NCBI GenBank assembly: GCA_035555315.1
Contig: DATMGU010000085.1
Location: 1 to 61,343, forward strand
Direction of reading: 5' to 3'
DNA length: 61,343 bases
Source of the DNA: DATMGU01 sp035555315
GTDB lineage: Bacteria > Pseudomonadota > Alphaproteobacteria > ATCC43930 > CGMCC-115725
Part shown: positions 17,654 through 26,593 of the stretch, piece by piece
Layout: each line of letters opens with the position of its first letter
Position numbering within the stretch: the stretch's first letter is position 1
Made by a program: the position numbers and the translations under genes
Notes under the pieces: generated by a model
Seen by the model: the letters and a program-made list of their open reading frames with translations, nothing else
Told to the model about the DNA's origin: nothing
Database searches by the model: none

Positions 17654-17822
17654 GCTTGCGCCCAGGTGGTTTTTTTCGGAAAACGGCACCCCTCCTTACC
17701 GAGTTCGGCGTCCGCCGACTAGGCGAAGTGTTTCCGAAGGCATAGCCTGCTGCTTCGCGTCGGCTTTCATCCTTTCTATGTCGCAGGGCGGTGACGCGGC
17801 CCATCATTTTTCGAAGGTTGAT

Positions 17823-19853
17823 ATGAGTGACGGCAACGGGACGGTCGCTGTGCAGGTAACGGAGCATCTTTGGGTGCCGCTCGCCGATGGCACGCGGCTG
17901 GCGGCGCGGCTGTGGCTGCCGGATGATGCGCCGAGCCGGCCGGTTCCGGCGATCCTCGAATATATCCCCTACCGCAAACGGGACGGAACGCGCGGGCGCG
18001 ACGACCCGATGCATTCCTGGTTCGCCCAGCAGGGCTACGCCGTCCTGCGGGTCGACATGCGCGGCTCGGGCGAGTCGGATGGCTTGCTCGACGACGAGTA
18101 TCTGAAGCTCGAACAAGACGACGCGCTGGAGGTGATCGACTGGCTCACCGCGCAGCCCTGGTGCGATGGCGGTGTCGGTATGATGGGCAAGAGCTGGGGC
18201 GGCTTCAACGCGCTCCAGGTCGCGGCCCGACGACCCGCGGCCTTGAAGGCGATCATCACCGTCTGCTCGACGGCGGATCGCTTCGGCAACGACATCCACT
18301 ACATGGGCGGCGGGTTGCTCAACGATAATCTATGGTGGGGCGCCATCATGCTGGCCTTTCAGGCGCGCCCGGCCGATCCCGCCCTGGTCGGGGCGGGGTG
18401 GCGCGAGCAGTGGCTCGAACGGCTGAACCACATGCCGTTCTGGCCGGCCCTGTGGCTGGCGCATCAGCGGCGCGATGAGTATTGGCGCCACGGCTCGGTC
18501 TGTGAGGATTGGTCGGCCATCCAATGCCCGGTCCTCGCCGTTGGCGGCTGGGCCGATGCCTATACCAACGCGGTGCCGGACTTGCTGGAGCATCTCCAGG
18601 TTCCGCGGCTCGGCCTGATCGGGCCTTGGGCGCATATCTATCCGCAGGATGGCGTACCCGAGCCGGCGATCGGTTTCCTGCAGGAAGCGACGCGCTGGTG
18701 GGATCATTGGCTGAAGGACCGTGATACCGGCATCATGCGGGAGCCGATGCTGCGCGCCTTCGTCGAGGATCGCCAAGAGCCGGTCTCGACCACCAAGCCC
18801 GAAGCGAGAGGGCGCTGGCGCGCGGAGGCGACGTGGCCAAGCCCGACGATCGTGTCGCGCCATCTCCATCCAAGCGCCGGCGCGCTGTGGGCGACACCTG
18901 CCGCGACGGCGGAAACCCGGCATATCCGCTCGCCGCTGTGGACCGGGATCGCGTCCGGCGAGTGGATGGGCACCGGCGTCGCCGGCGAGATGCCGGGCGA
19001 TCAGCGCGGCGATGACGCCTATTCCCTGGTCTTTGATACCGAGATCCTGGAGGAAGCGGTGGAGTGCTTGGGTCAGCCGGTCGCCGAATTGACCCTGGCC
19101 GCCGATGTGCCCCTGGCACAGATCGCGGTCCGGCTCTGCGACGTGGCGCCCGATGGCTCGTCCCAGCGAGTCAGCTACGCGGTGATGAATCTCGCCCATC
19201 GCGACGGCGCCGCCGAGCCGAAGACCCTGATCCCGGGCGAGACGGTACGCGTCTCCGTATCGCTGAAGGCCTGCGGTCATCGTTTCGCCGCCGGTCACCG
19301 GATTCGCTTCGCCCTCTCGACCGCCTATTGGCCGATCCTGTGGCCGGCGCCCTACGCCGCGACGATCGCGCTCGATCTTCAGCGCAGCCGGTTTTCGCTG
19401 CCGGTTCGGACGGACCGGCGAGATGAACCCCCTGTCGCCTTCGAGGCACCGGCACAGGGGTCACAGGCCCCGACGACGGTGCTGTCCCAGGGCCGCATGG
19501 CCCGCGACGTCACCCTCGACGTCCTGACCGGCGAGGCGACCTATGTCACGCGCGGCGAAGGCGGTCTGTTCGGCGAGGGCGTGCGGCGCTTCGATGCCAT
19601 CGATACGTTCATGGACCACGGGCTGGTCCGGCGCCTTTCCGTGCAGGCCGACGATCCCCTATCGGCGCGGTCGGTGATCGAGCAATCCTACGAGATGGGG
19701 CGGGAAGGCTGGCACATCCGGATCGAGACCCGCACCGAAATGACGGGCGATGCCGAATCCTTTCACCTGACGGGCACGCTGTCGGCCTTCGAAAACGGCG
19801 GCTTGGTCGCCGAGCGGCGGTGGCGGGAAACCATCGCCCGGGATCATCTCTGA
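17823..19853 (+). CDS. CocE/NonD family hydrolase (X-Pro dipeptidyl-peptidase S15 type)
   Basis: About 676 residues. The S15 alpha/beta-hydrolase core has the nucleophile in MGKSWGGFNA (Ser124), the acid region GWADAY and the His in GPWAHIYPQ. The C-terminal jelly-roll domain (from about 410) is typical of cocaine esterase and glutaryl-7-ACA acylase relatives. No signal peptide. The start at 17823 follows GAAGG at good spacing. Divergent from the esterase gene. The substrate is probably an ester or amide with a bulky acyl group; context suggests a quaternary amine ester, which is speculative. Confidence 0.85.
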   Translation: MSDGNGTVAVQVTEHLWVPLADGTRLAARLWLPDDAPSRPVPAILEYIPYRKRDGTRGRDDPMHSWFAQQGYAVLRVDMRGSGESDGLLDDEYLKLEQDDALEVIDWLTAQPWCDGGVGMMGKSWGGFNALQVAARRPAALKAIITVCSTADRFGNDIHYMGGGLLNDNLWWGAIMLAFQARPADPALVGAGWREQWLERLNHMPFWPALWLAHQRRDEYWRHGSVCEDWSAIQCPVLAVGGWADAYTNAVPDLLEHLQVPRLGLIGPWAHIYPQDGVPEPAIGFLQEATRWWDHWLKDRDTGIMREPMLRAFVEDRQEPVSTTKPEARGRWRAEATWPSPTIVSRHLHPSAGALWATPAATAETRHIRSPLWTGIASGEWMGTGVAGEMPGDQRGDDAYSLVFDTEILEEAVECLGQPVAELTLAADVPLAQIAVRLCDVAPDGSSQRVSYAVMNLAHRDGAAEPKTLIPGETVRVSVSLKACGHRFAAGHRIRFALSTAYWPILWPAPYAATIALDLQRSRFSLPVRTDRRDEPPVAFEAPAQGSQAPTTVLSQGRMARDVTLDVLTGEATYVTRGEGGLFGEGVRRFDAIDTFMDHGLVRRLSVQADDPLSARSVIEQSYEMGREGWHIRIETRTEMTGDAESFHLTGTLSAFENGGLVAERRWRETIARDHL

Positions 19854-20038
19854 TGTCGGGCGCTAGGCCATGTCGTTGCCCTGGCGCCGACGCCGCCCGG
19901 CGCGGATAGGCCGGAGAATATCGGACATGGGCGCACTCCGTCGTCTTGCTCTGCCGAGAGTTCGGTGAGAAACGCTAATCGACGGTTCGGCCCGCTGAGG
20001 GCTTAGCTGACGTTTCAGACTCTCGTTGCGAGGCAAGC

Positions 20039-21049
20039 ATGGCGCCAAAGCGGTACCTCGACCAGCGGTTAAGATTACCCCTGCTCCGGGCTGTGGACGC
20101 CATCGACACACACCGAAGCCTGCTGAGGGCGGCGGCTGCCCTCGGGCTCAGTCAGCCGGCCCTGACCAAGAGCTTGCAAGAGTTGGAAGAGTTGCTCCAA
20201 CTCCGCCTGTTCGATCGCCACGCGCGTGGCGTTCGTCCGACGGAGGCCGGCACGATGTTTCTTCGGTCGGCGAGGCGGATGCTGGCGGAATTGCGCAGGC
20301 TCGACGAAGAGCTTGATCTGATCTCAGCGCCTGGCGGCGGTACGGTCGCGCTCGGCGCTCTGCCCGTCGCGGCGGCGGGCGTGCTGCCCGGCGCGTTGAC
20401 CCGGCTGAAGGCAGCTTATCCGGATATGAGGGTGCGGTTGCAACAGGGGCGGACCGAGGAACTGCTTCCGCTACTCGCTTCGGGCGAAATCGACGTGATC
20501 GTCGGACGGTTATATCAGCCGCAGGTGCCGGACGGTTTCGAGCGCGAGACATTATGGACCGAACCGATCTCCATCCTCGCCCGCGCCGGACACCCGCTCT
20601 TCTCGCAGGAGAAGGTGACGCTGGAAGACCTCCAACGCTACGACCTCGCACTGCCGACGATCACGCAGCGGGTCGGACAGGACATAGAAAACCTCCTATC
20701 GGCACTTGGGCTTGCCTCCACCACGGCTATCCGCTCGAGCTCGCACGGCTTCATCCGGGAAATGCTGCATGGGACCGATCTGCTCTCGATCATGCCGCGT
20801 CTTCTGATGGTCGGAGACCTCATGCGCGGCATGCTCCAGGTGGTACCGCTGCCGATCACCGCTCCTGATCGCCCGGCAGGGCTCATCCTCTCTCGTTCAA
20901 GAATCTTGCCCCCGGGCGGACGAGCATTCGTGACCTGCCTGCGAGCCTATGTGGCCGAACTCACGGAGGTCGGTATCGCCGAAGCTATAACCGACAGTAA
21001 TAGCTCGGCCGAGAGAAGCGATACGACAGGCTTGGGCACTCCCGACTAA
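20039..21049 (+). CDS. LysR-family regulator of the aromatic cluster
   Basis: About 336 residues. The N-terminal winged helix (about 10-70: LRAAAALGLSQPALTKSLQELEELL) and the substrate-binding-like effector domain are complete. It resembles the GbpR/PcaQ branch, regulators of sugar or protocatechuate genes. ATG 20039 has GAGG upstream. It is on the same strand as, and 117 bp before, the transporter gene, so it is not in the common divergent layout. It probably controls the cluster downstream, with a ring acid or ring-cleavage product as effector. Confidence 0.88.
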   Translation: MAPKRYLDQRLRLPLLRAVDAIDTHRSLLRAAAALGLSQPALTKSLQELEELLQLRLFDRHARGVRPTEAGTMFLRSARRMLAELRRLDEELDLISAPGGGTVALGALPVAAAGVLPGALTRLKAAYPDMRVRLQQGRTEELLPLLASGEIDVIVGRLYQPQVPDGFERETLWTEPISILARAGHPLFSQEKVTLEDLQRYDLALPTITQRVGQDIENLLSALGLASTTAIRSSSHGFIREMLHGTDLLSIMPRLLMVGDLMRGMLQVVPLPITAPDRPAGLILSRSRILPPGGRAFVTCLRAYVAELTEVGIAEAITDSNSSAERSDTTGLGTPD

Positions 21050-21116
21050 ATCAGGACCGATCGAGCAAGAAAAATCTGCACACGCCATAGAACGGCGTGG
21101 CTGGAGGGAGGTCCCG

Positions 21117-21170
21117 ATGCGCAATATCCAAGCCTATCGATCTTGCGCGTCCGGAAGGCGCCAAGCATGA
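21117..21170 (+). CDS. Possible 17-residue leader ORF coupled to the MFS gene
   Basis: An ATG with a near-perfect ribosome site (GGAGGGAGG, six bases upstream) opens a 17-codon frame, MRNIQAYRSCASGRRQA. Its stop overlaps the MFS start as ATGA. The MFS gene's own site (GGAAGG, 21153-21158) lies within this frame. The arrangement suggests translational coupling or a control leader. The peptide has no family. Confidence 0.4.
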   Translation: MRNIQAYRSCASGRRQA

Positions 21171-22444
21171 GCGCCGGTCCCCTCGTGGCCGAACGATCCG
21201 TGGAGATCGGACGCACGCGCTGGATGATCCTGGCGCTTCTGTTTTTTGCGACAACCATCAATTATGTCGATCGCCAGGTCATTGGCATCCTGAAGCCGAC
21301 GCTCAGCCAAGAGCTGGGCTGGAGCGACATCGACTACGCCAATATCGTGTTCTACTTCCAGCTCGCCTACGCCATTGGTTATATCGGCTGGGGCCGGATC
21401 ATGGATCTGATCGGCGTGCGGCGAGGCTATGGCATGGCTGTTCTGCTCTGGAGTGCCGCGGCGGCACTTCACGGCGTGGCACGCTCGGCTTTCGGCTTCG
21501 GCCTGGCGCGCTTCGCGCTGGGCCTCGGCGAAGGCGGCAACTTCCCGGCCTGCATCAAGGCGGTCAGGGCCTGGTTCCCGGCCAGCGAGCGCGCTCTGGC
21601 GGCCGGCATCTTCAATGCCGGGACCAATGTCGGTGCCCTGATCACCCCGTTCCTGGTGCCTTGGCTCACGCTTACCTACGGTTGGCCAGTCGCGTTCTAT
21701 GTCACCGGAGGCATGGGGCTCATCTGGCTCGTGGCTTGGTGGGCGTTCTACCAGAGCCCTGAAAAGCACGGCGGCGTTTCGGCCGCTGAGTTCGACTATA
21801 TCCAGAGCGATCAGGACGAGCACGCGCCCGCCATGTCGTATCGCGCCGTGCTCGGTCATCGAGCGACATGGGCCTATGCCGCGGTGCAATTCCTAACCAG
21901 TCCGGTGTGGTGGTTTTACCTGTTCTGGCTGCCGGATTTCCTGCACCGCTCGCACGGGCTCAACCTCGCCACGCTCGGCGCGCCGCTTGTTGTCATTTAT
22001 TTGCTAACGGATGTGGGCAGTATTCTCGGTGGCTGGCTGTCCTCTGCCCTGATCACTCGCGGCATGGCCGTGCTCACCGCGCGCAAAGTCGCGATGTTGA
22101 TCTGCGCGTTCTGCGTCGTGCCAGTCGTGTTCGCGCCTCAGGTCGAGGGCCTCTGGTCGGCTACGCTGCTCGTCGCGCTGGCCGCGTCCGCGCATCAGGC
22201 CTGGGCAGCCAACATGTTTACCCTGCCCTCCGACACGATGCCGCGTTCGGCCGTCAGCTCCATGGCGGGGTTCGGCGGCATGGTGGGGGCGGTGGGCGGC
22301 ATGGGCATCGCGCAGCTGGCCGGCTATGTGCTTCAAACGACAGGCAGCTACGTCGTTCTGTTCGGGATGGTGCCAGGCGCCTACTTCCTCGCGCTGCTGC
22401 TGTTCCACCTACTCCTGCCGCGGGGCAGCGTGGCGGCGGCGTGA
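21167..22444 (+). CDS. MFS transporter, anion:cation symporter type (ExuT-like)
   Basis: About 425 residues, twelve predicted membrane spans. The motif NYVDRQVIGILKP in TM1 and RFALGLGEGGNFPACIKAVRAWFP across TM4-5 are hallmarks of the ACS family, which imports organic acids such as hexuronates, phthalate or 4-hydroxyphenylacetate with protons. ATG 21167 is chosen; a TTG at 21143 is an upstream alternative. It overlaps a short leader frame and is followed by a coupled small frame. The probable role is uptake of the aromatic acid degraded by the downstream genes. Confidence 0.9.
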   Translation: MSAGPLVAERSVEIGRTRWMILALLFFATTINYVDRQVIGILKPTLSQELGWSDIDYANIVFYFQLAYAIGYIGWGRIMDLIGVRRGYGMAVLLWSAAAALHGVARSAFGFGLARFALGLGEGGNFPACIKAVRAWFPASERALAAGIFNAGTNVGALITPFLVPWLTLTYGWPVAFYVTGGMGLIWLVAWWAFYQSPEKHGGVSAAEFDYIQSDQDEHAPAMSYRAVLGHRATWAYAAVQFLTSPVWWFYLFWLPDFLHRSHGLNLATLGAPLVVIYLLTDVGSILGGWLSSALITRGMAVLTARKVAMLICAFCVVPVVFAPQVEGLWSATLLVALAASAHQAWAANMFTLPSDTMPRSAVSSMAGFGGMVGAVGGMGIAQLAGYVLQTTGSYVVLFGMVPGAYFLALLLFHLLLPRGSVAAA

Positions 22445-22650
22445 TGGACGCCGCCCGCGGCAAGCGCCGCGGCATGGCGATGGGCGCGTGCGCGCTGCGC
22501 GCTTACGCCGTCGCGTTCTGTGCCGCTGCCGTCTTGCCCGAGACAAGCGGCACTGACCTGCGGGCAGCGTCCCCCGAAGCCACAGGCCAGACTGCCGCTC
22601 CGCGGCCGCGGGCCAGTTGGCGAGGATTACCGCTGGAGCAAGATCGCTGA
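22444..22650 (+). CDS. Possible small coupled protein of unknown function
   Basis: A 68-residue frame whose ATG overlaps the MFS stop (TGATG) and whose stop overlaps another ATG (22650) in frame with the dioxygenase. The N-terminal half is basic then hydrophobic (ALRAYAVAFCAAAVLP), the rest polar and Pro/Ala-rich. It fills the 220-bp gap that otherwise has no gene, but composition alone cannot separate it from a chance frame in GC-rich DNA. Confidence 0.3.
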   Translation: MDAARGKRRGMAMGACALRAYAVAFCAAAVLPETSGTDLRAASPEATGQTAAPRPRASWRGLPLEQDR

Positions 22651-22664
22651 TGAGGGAGTATTCG

Positions 22665-23684
22665 ATGCGCGAGGAAGCCTGCATGGATGTGGCCCATCTC
22701 GGCCACCTGGAGCTTCTCACCCCCAAGCCAGAGGAGAGCCTGCGCTTCTTCGTGGATGTAATGGGCATGACCGAGAGTGGGCGCCGGGGTGAGTCCGTCT
22801 ATCTCCGAGGCTGGGACGACTACGAGCGCTACTCCTTGCAGCTCACGGGCTCGAACACGTCCGGGCTGGGTCACGCCGCCTTCCGCGCGCGCAGCCCGCA
22901 GGCATTGCAGCGGCGCGTGGCCGCGCTCACGGGCTCCGGCTACGAGGGGAGCTGGCATGACGGCGAGTTCGGCCACGGCCCGGCCTTCCGTTTCCACGAC
23001 CCGGACGGCCACCTGATCGAGCTCTACTACGAGACCGAGTGGTACGAGGCCCCGCCCGCTCTCCGCCCCGCGCTCAAGAACCAGGCGCAGCGCTTTCCAG
23101 CCCGCGGCGTGAACGTGCGCCGGCTCGACCATTTCAACTGTCTCGCCGCCGACATCCGGGCCAACCGCGAGTTCTTTGAGCGCCATCTCGGCTTTCGGCT
23201 CACCGAGCAGATCGTGCTCGACGACGGCACCGAGGTCGGCATGTGGCTGACCTGCACGAACAAGAGCTACGATTTCGCCTACACGCGCGAGGCCCACGGC
23301 ATCAAGGGCCGCTTCCACCACGTCACCTTCGCGCTCGACAGCCGCGAGGAGATCCTGCGCGCGGCCGACATCTTCTTGGAGAACGGCGTCTTCATCGAGA
23401 CCGGGCCGCATAAGCACGCGGTCCAGCAGACCTTCTTCCTCTACGTCTACGAGCCGGGCGGCAACCGGGTCGAGGTGGCCAATGCCGGGGCGCGGCTCGT
23501 GCTGGCTCCCGACTGGAAGCCGATCACCTGGACGGAGACCGAGCGCAAGAAGGGCCAGGCCTGGGGACTGAAGACCATCGAGAGCTTCCACACCCACGGT
23601 ACGCCGCCGCTGCCGCCCGCGTTCGGGGACGACACCGTGGCGCCGGGGCAGGACGACTTGGCGGAGAGGGGGATCGCATCGTGA
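22665..23684 (+). CDS. Extradiol ring-cleavage dioxygenase, VOC type (catechol 2,3-dioxygenase-like)
   Basis: About 339 residues with two vicinal-oxygen-chelate domains. The second domain carries the iron ligands at the positions expected for two-domain type I extradiol enzymes: His156 (RRLDHFNC), His218 or 219 (RFHHVTF) and Glu270 (GNRVEV). Domain 1 ends with PDGHLIELYYETEWYEAP, a metapyrocatechase hallmark. It opens a catechol-type ring next to the two hydroxyls. ATG 22665 follows GAGGGAG; 22650 and 22683 are alternatives. Its last bases overlap the hydratase gene (GTGA). Downstream enzymes suggest a carboxylated catechol such as a gallate- or protocatechuate-like acid. Confidence 0.9.
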   Translation: MREEACMDVAHLGHLELLTPKPEESLRFFVDVMGMTESGRRGESVYLRGWDDYERYSLQLTGSNTSGLGHAAFRARSPQALQRRVAALTGSGYEGSWHDGEFGHGPAFRFHDPDGHLIELYYETEWYEAPPALRPALKNQAQRFPARGVNVRRLDHFNCLAADIRANREFFERHLGFRLTEQIVLDDGTEVGMWLTCTNKSYDFAYTREAHGIKGRFHHVTFALDSREEILRAADIFLENGVFIETGPHKHAVQQTFFLYVYEPGGNRVEVANAGARLVLAPDWKPITWTETERKKGQAWGLKTIESFHTHGTPPLPPAFGDDTVAPGQDDLAERGIAS

Positions 23685-24409
23685 GCGGGACAGCTGACAA
23701 GACGGCGCTCGTGGTCAGCGCGCATTCGGCGGATTTCGTCTGGCGGGCGGGCGGTGCCATTGCGCTGCACGCGGAGAAGGGCGTCGCGGTGACGGTAGTC
23801 TGCCTGTCTTACGGCGAGCGCGGCGAGAGCGCGAAGCTTTGGCGCCAGGAGGACATGACGCTCGGTCGGGTCAAGGCGGCGCGGCAGAAGGAGGCGGAAG
23901 CCGCCGCGCAACAGCTTGGCGTTGCCGACATCCAGTTCTGGGATCTCGGCGACTACCCGATCACCCTGTCGCAGGAGTCGCTCTATCGGCTGGTGGACGT
24001 GTATCGCGCCATCCACCCCGCCTTCGTCTTGTCGCACTCGACGAAGGATATCTACAACCACGACCATCCCGCGGCGACCGACTTCGCCCAGCACGCGCGC
24101 ATCATCGCCCAGGCGCATGGACACAAGCCGGGCCAGAAGGTGCTGGGCGCGCCGCCGATGTTCCTGTTCGAGCCGCACCAGCCGGAGCAGTGCGACTGGA
24201 AGCCGGACACCCTGCTCGATATCACCCCGGTCTGGGAGAAGAAGCGCGCGGCGATCGAGTGCATGGCCGGGCAGGAGCATCTTTGGGAGTACTACACACG
24301 GGTCGCGCAGCAGCGCGGCGCGCAGGCAGCCCGCAACTCCGACAAGAAGATCACCTATGGCGAAGGCTATGAGGCGGTCTTCCCGCATGTGGTGGAGAGC
24401 CTGGCATGA
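23681..24409 (+). CDS. galB: PIG-L-family 4-oxalomesaconate hydratase-like enzyme (GalB type)
   Basis: About 242 residues of the PIG-L/LmbE fold. The usual AHPDDE zinc motif reads SAHSADFVWRAGG (His15, Asp18), the form seen in GalB, which hydrates 4-oxalomesaconate in gallate breakdown rather than deacetylating a sugar. A second metal region is NHDHPAATDF. The GTG start overlaps the dioxygenase stop and the stop overlaps the next start (ATGA), so the three genes are tightly coupled. With the following aldolase it makes the last two steps to pyruvate and oxaloacetate. Confidence 0.82.
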   Translation: MSGTADKTALVVSAHSADFVWRAGGAIALHAEKGVAVTVVCLSYGERGESAKLWRQEDMTLGRVKAARQKEAEAAAQQLGVADIQFWDLGDYPITLSQESLYRLVDVYRAIHPAFVLSHSTKDIYNHDHPAATDFAQHARIIAQAHGHKPGQKVLGAPPMFLFEPHQPEQCDWKPDTLLDITPVWEKKRAAIECMAGQEHLWEYYTRVAQQRGAQAARNSDKKITYGEGYEAVFPHVVESLA

Positions 24410-25089
24410 GCACGGTGTTCACGGATCCACCGCGCACCGCGCCGGAGATCGTTGCCGGGTTCGCCTCGCTGGGCGTCGCGACGGTGCACGAGGCGCAAGG
24501 CCGCACCGGACTGATGCTGCCCTTTATGCGCCCGATATATTCCGGCGCGCGAGCGGTCGGCACGGCGGTGACGGTCAGCCTGGCGCCCGCCGATAACTGG
24601 ATGCTCCACGTCGTGGTCGAGCAATGCCGGGAGGGCGACATCGTCGTCGCCGCTCCGACCTCATTCAGCGACGCCGGCTATTTCGGCGAACTGCTCGCGA
24701 CGTCGCTCCTCGCGCACGGTGTTCGGGGACTTGTTCTCGAGGGTGGTTGCCGCGATGTCTCCGCGCTGACCCAGCAGCGGTTTCCGGTGTGGTCGCGCGC
24801 GGTCAGTGCCCAGGGCACGGTCAAGGAGACGCTGGGGTCGGTGAATGTCCCGGTAGTCTGCGCCGGGCAACTCGTCCATCCGGGCGACCTCATCGTGGCC
24901 GATGACGACGGTGTCGTCGTGGTCAGGCGGGAGCGCGCTGAAGCCGTGCTGGCCGCCAGTAACACACGCGAGGAAAAGGAGGCCACGGTCCGGGCCCGCC
25001 TAGAGGCAGGAGAACTCGGACTCGACATCTACGGGATGCGGGAGAGGCTCGCGCGCAAGGGACTGACCTACAAGCGCTACGGCACATAA
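24406..25089 (+). CDS. ligK: 4-carboxy-4-hydroxy-2-oxoadipate aldolase/oxaloacetate decarboxylase (LigK/GalC, RraA fold)
   Basis: About 227 residues. The RraA-like core has the active-site GGCRD (113-117; Arg and Asp bind substrate and divalent metal) and GELLATSLLAHG upstream of it. A C-terminal extension (EEKEATVRARLEAGELGLDI) is typical of the aldolase branch and absent from the RNase E inhibitor RraA. It cleaves 4-carboxy-4-hydroxy-2-oxoadipate to pyruvate and oxaloacetate. It overlaps the hydratase gene by four bases. This gene gives the strongest indication that the pathway ends like protocatechuate 4,5-cleavage or gallate catabolism. Confidence 0.87.
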   Translation: MSTVFTDPPRTAPEIVAGFASLGVATVHEAQGRTGLMLPFMRPIYSGARAVGTAVTVSLAPADNWMLHVVVEQCREGDIVVAAPTSFSDAGYFGELLATSLLAHGVRGLVLEGGCRDVSALTQQRFPVWSRAVSAQGTVKETLGSVNVPVVCAGQLVHPGDLIVADDDGVVVVRRERAEAVLAASNTREEKEATVRARLEAGELGLDIYGMRERLARKGLTYKRYGT

Positions 25090-25109
25090 CTCCGCGCGGA
25101 CCGCCGATC

Positions 25110-25134
25110 GCCCCGGCAAGGACCATACCGGGGC
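25110..25134. repeat. Short hairpin between aldolase and membrane-protein genes
   Basis: GCCCCGG and CCGGGGC form a perfect 7-bp stem around an 11-base loop, 20 bases after the aldolase stop. No T-tract follows, so it is not a clear terminator; it may stabilise or separate transcript segments. Confidence 0.3.
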
Positions 25135-25179
25135 AGGGTACGAGTCATTTCGAGCACGCAGAAAAGGGAGAACGTAGTC

Positions 25180-25725
25180 ATGACCTTCGGTTACAGCGGG
25201 CAGGACGCCCGATCGGGCCTGACATCATATGCCACGGACACGCCGGACCAGGCACGGATGGTACGTGCCGGCCTGATCGGCGGGTTGGTGGGCGCCGTCA
25301 CCATCTGGATCTACGAGGCCGTAGTCTGGGTAGGTGCGCAGCATTTAATGCCGCTGGCGGGCATTCCGCGAAACGCGACGGGCTTGGTGTTTGGCAAGGA
25401 AGTACAGGATTCGCTCGGGGCGGCGGCCTATGTCGTCGGCACGGGGATTCACGTTGTCTTCGCGCTCGCCTGGGGTGTGCTGTTCGCCTTCATCTGGCCG
25501 TTCTTTCGCCGCCGCGGGTTCGAGGCGACGCTGGTGGCTCTGTTCTATGCGGTGGTGGCCTGGATCGTGATGCATGTCGCGATCATGGTCGCCTCCTCAA
25601 ACCATCCCAACTATTTCGACCCGAACGTGATCATTGGCGGCTTCATGTCGCATCTCTTCTTCACCGTGCCGCTGGCGCTGATCGTCAAGCGGCGCCTCGG
25701 CCTCGCACCGGAGGTGACAGGCTGA
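25180..25725 (+). CDS. Four-span membrane protein of unknown function
   Basis: About 181 residues with four hydrophobic spans (about 27-47, 82-105, 113-135 and 148-168) and short polar loops; the last loop has HPNYFDPN. I do not recognise the family. It is inside the aromatic cluster, 90 bases after the aldolase gene and 28 before the decarboxylase-like gene, with GGGAG upstream of its ATG. It may assist transport or protect the membrane from the substrate, but no motif shows this. Confidence 0.7.
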   Translation: MTFGYSGQDARSGLTSYATDTPDQARMVRAGLIGGLVGAVTIWIYEAVVWVGAQHLMPLAGIPRNATGLVFGKEVQDSLGAAAYVVGTGIHVVFALAWGVLFAFIWPFFRRRGFEATLVALFYAVVAWIVMHVAIMVASSNHPNYFDPNVIIGGFMSHLFFTVPLALIVKRRLGLAPEVTG

Positions 25726-25753
25726 GGGGCATCGCTGGAAGGACTCACCGCAC

Positions 25754-26581
25754 ATGACTCCGCTCGGCGCGGCGATCGGCCGCTGCAAGCACACGGAAGC
25801 GCTGTTCGAAGACCCGCTGCTGCGGATCGAGTCCTTCCCGGTCATCAACCGCGCCTTCGCCCCGATGGTCCGGACGCAGTGCTTCGACGTCAGCGAAATG
25901 GCGATCGCGACCTTCCTGATGGCGCGCGCGGGAGGCAGCGATCTTGTTCTCCTGCCCATAGTGCTTGCCGCCCGATTCCAGAACGGCGCCCTGCTGCGTC
26001 GCGCGGCGGACGCGTTCGGGCCGGACGACCTGCGGGGACGCCGCGTCGGCGTGCGGGCCTACAGCCAGACCACCGGGCTCTGGCTACGCGGAACTTTGGA
26101 AGAGGAGTACGGCGTTCGCCCGGACCAGGTGCGCTGGGTGACCTTCGAGGACGCCCATGTCGCCTCCTTCCGCGATCCGCCCTGGGCCGAACGCGCGCCG
26201 CCCGGATCCGACATGCTGCGCATGTTGCGCGAGGGCCGGCTTGACGCCGCGATCTTCGGCAATGACCTGCCGGCCGCCCCGGACCTCGCGACCGTGTTTC
26301 CGGACCCGGACGCGGCGGGGCAGAGGTTCCTCGCGCGGCACCGTTTCATGCCGGTCAACCACCTGGTCGTCGTCAGCGCCGAGACCGCGCGTCGGAAGGA
26401 CCTGATCCGCTTGCTGCTGGATCGATTTCGCGCGGCCGGAAACCCGTTCCCGTTCGGCCGCGCGGCACTCGATCCCGCCATTGCGCTGGCGGTCCGCTAC
26501 GCCGTCGAACAGAGGCTCTTGCCGCGGGCATTGAGCTTGGATGAGGTGTGGGCCGGGTTGCCGCCCGGTTGCGATGAATAG
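25754..26581 (+). CDS. 4,5-dihydroxyphthalate decarboxylase-like protein (binding-protein fold)
   Basis: About 275 residues. The segment FAPMVRTQCFDVSEMAIATFLMARAGG matches the N-terminal core of Pht5-type 4,5-dihydroxyphthalate decarboxylases, enzymes built on a periplasmic-binding-protein fold but lacking a signal peptide, as here. The expected reaction is decarboxylation of a dihydroxylated aromatic diacid to a protocatechuate-like ring, upstream of the dioxygenase. ATG 25754 has GGAAGGAC upstream. Many relatives are simply called ABC substrate-binding proteins, so the enzymatic assignment rests partly on the cluster. Confidence 0.72.
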   Translation: MTPLGAAIGRCKHTEALFEDPLLRIESFPVINRAFAPMVRTQCFDVSEMAIATFLMARAGGSDLVLLPIVLAARFQNGALLRRAADAFGPDDLRGRRVGVRAYSQTTGLWLRGTLEEEYGVRPDQVRWVTFEDAHVASFRDPPWAERAPPGSDMLRMLREGRLDAAIFGNDLPAAPDLATVFPDPDAAGQRFLARHRFMPVNHLVVVSAETARRKDLIRLLLDRFRAAGNPFPFGRAALDPAIALAVRYAVEQRLLPRALSLDEVWAGLPPGCDE

Positions 26582-26593
26582 AAGGGTCGGCTC

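Noticed and set aside
17687..17697. AAGGAGG next to a GTG as alternative start of the family IV esterase
   Set aside because: Only one base separates the ribosome site from the GTG; the ATG 36 bases downstream fits the family's N-terminus.
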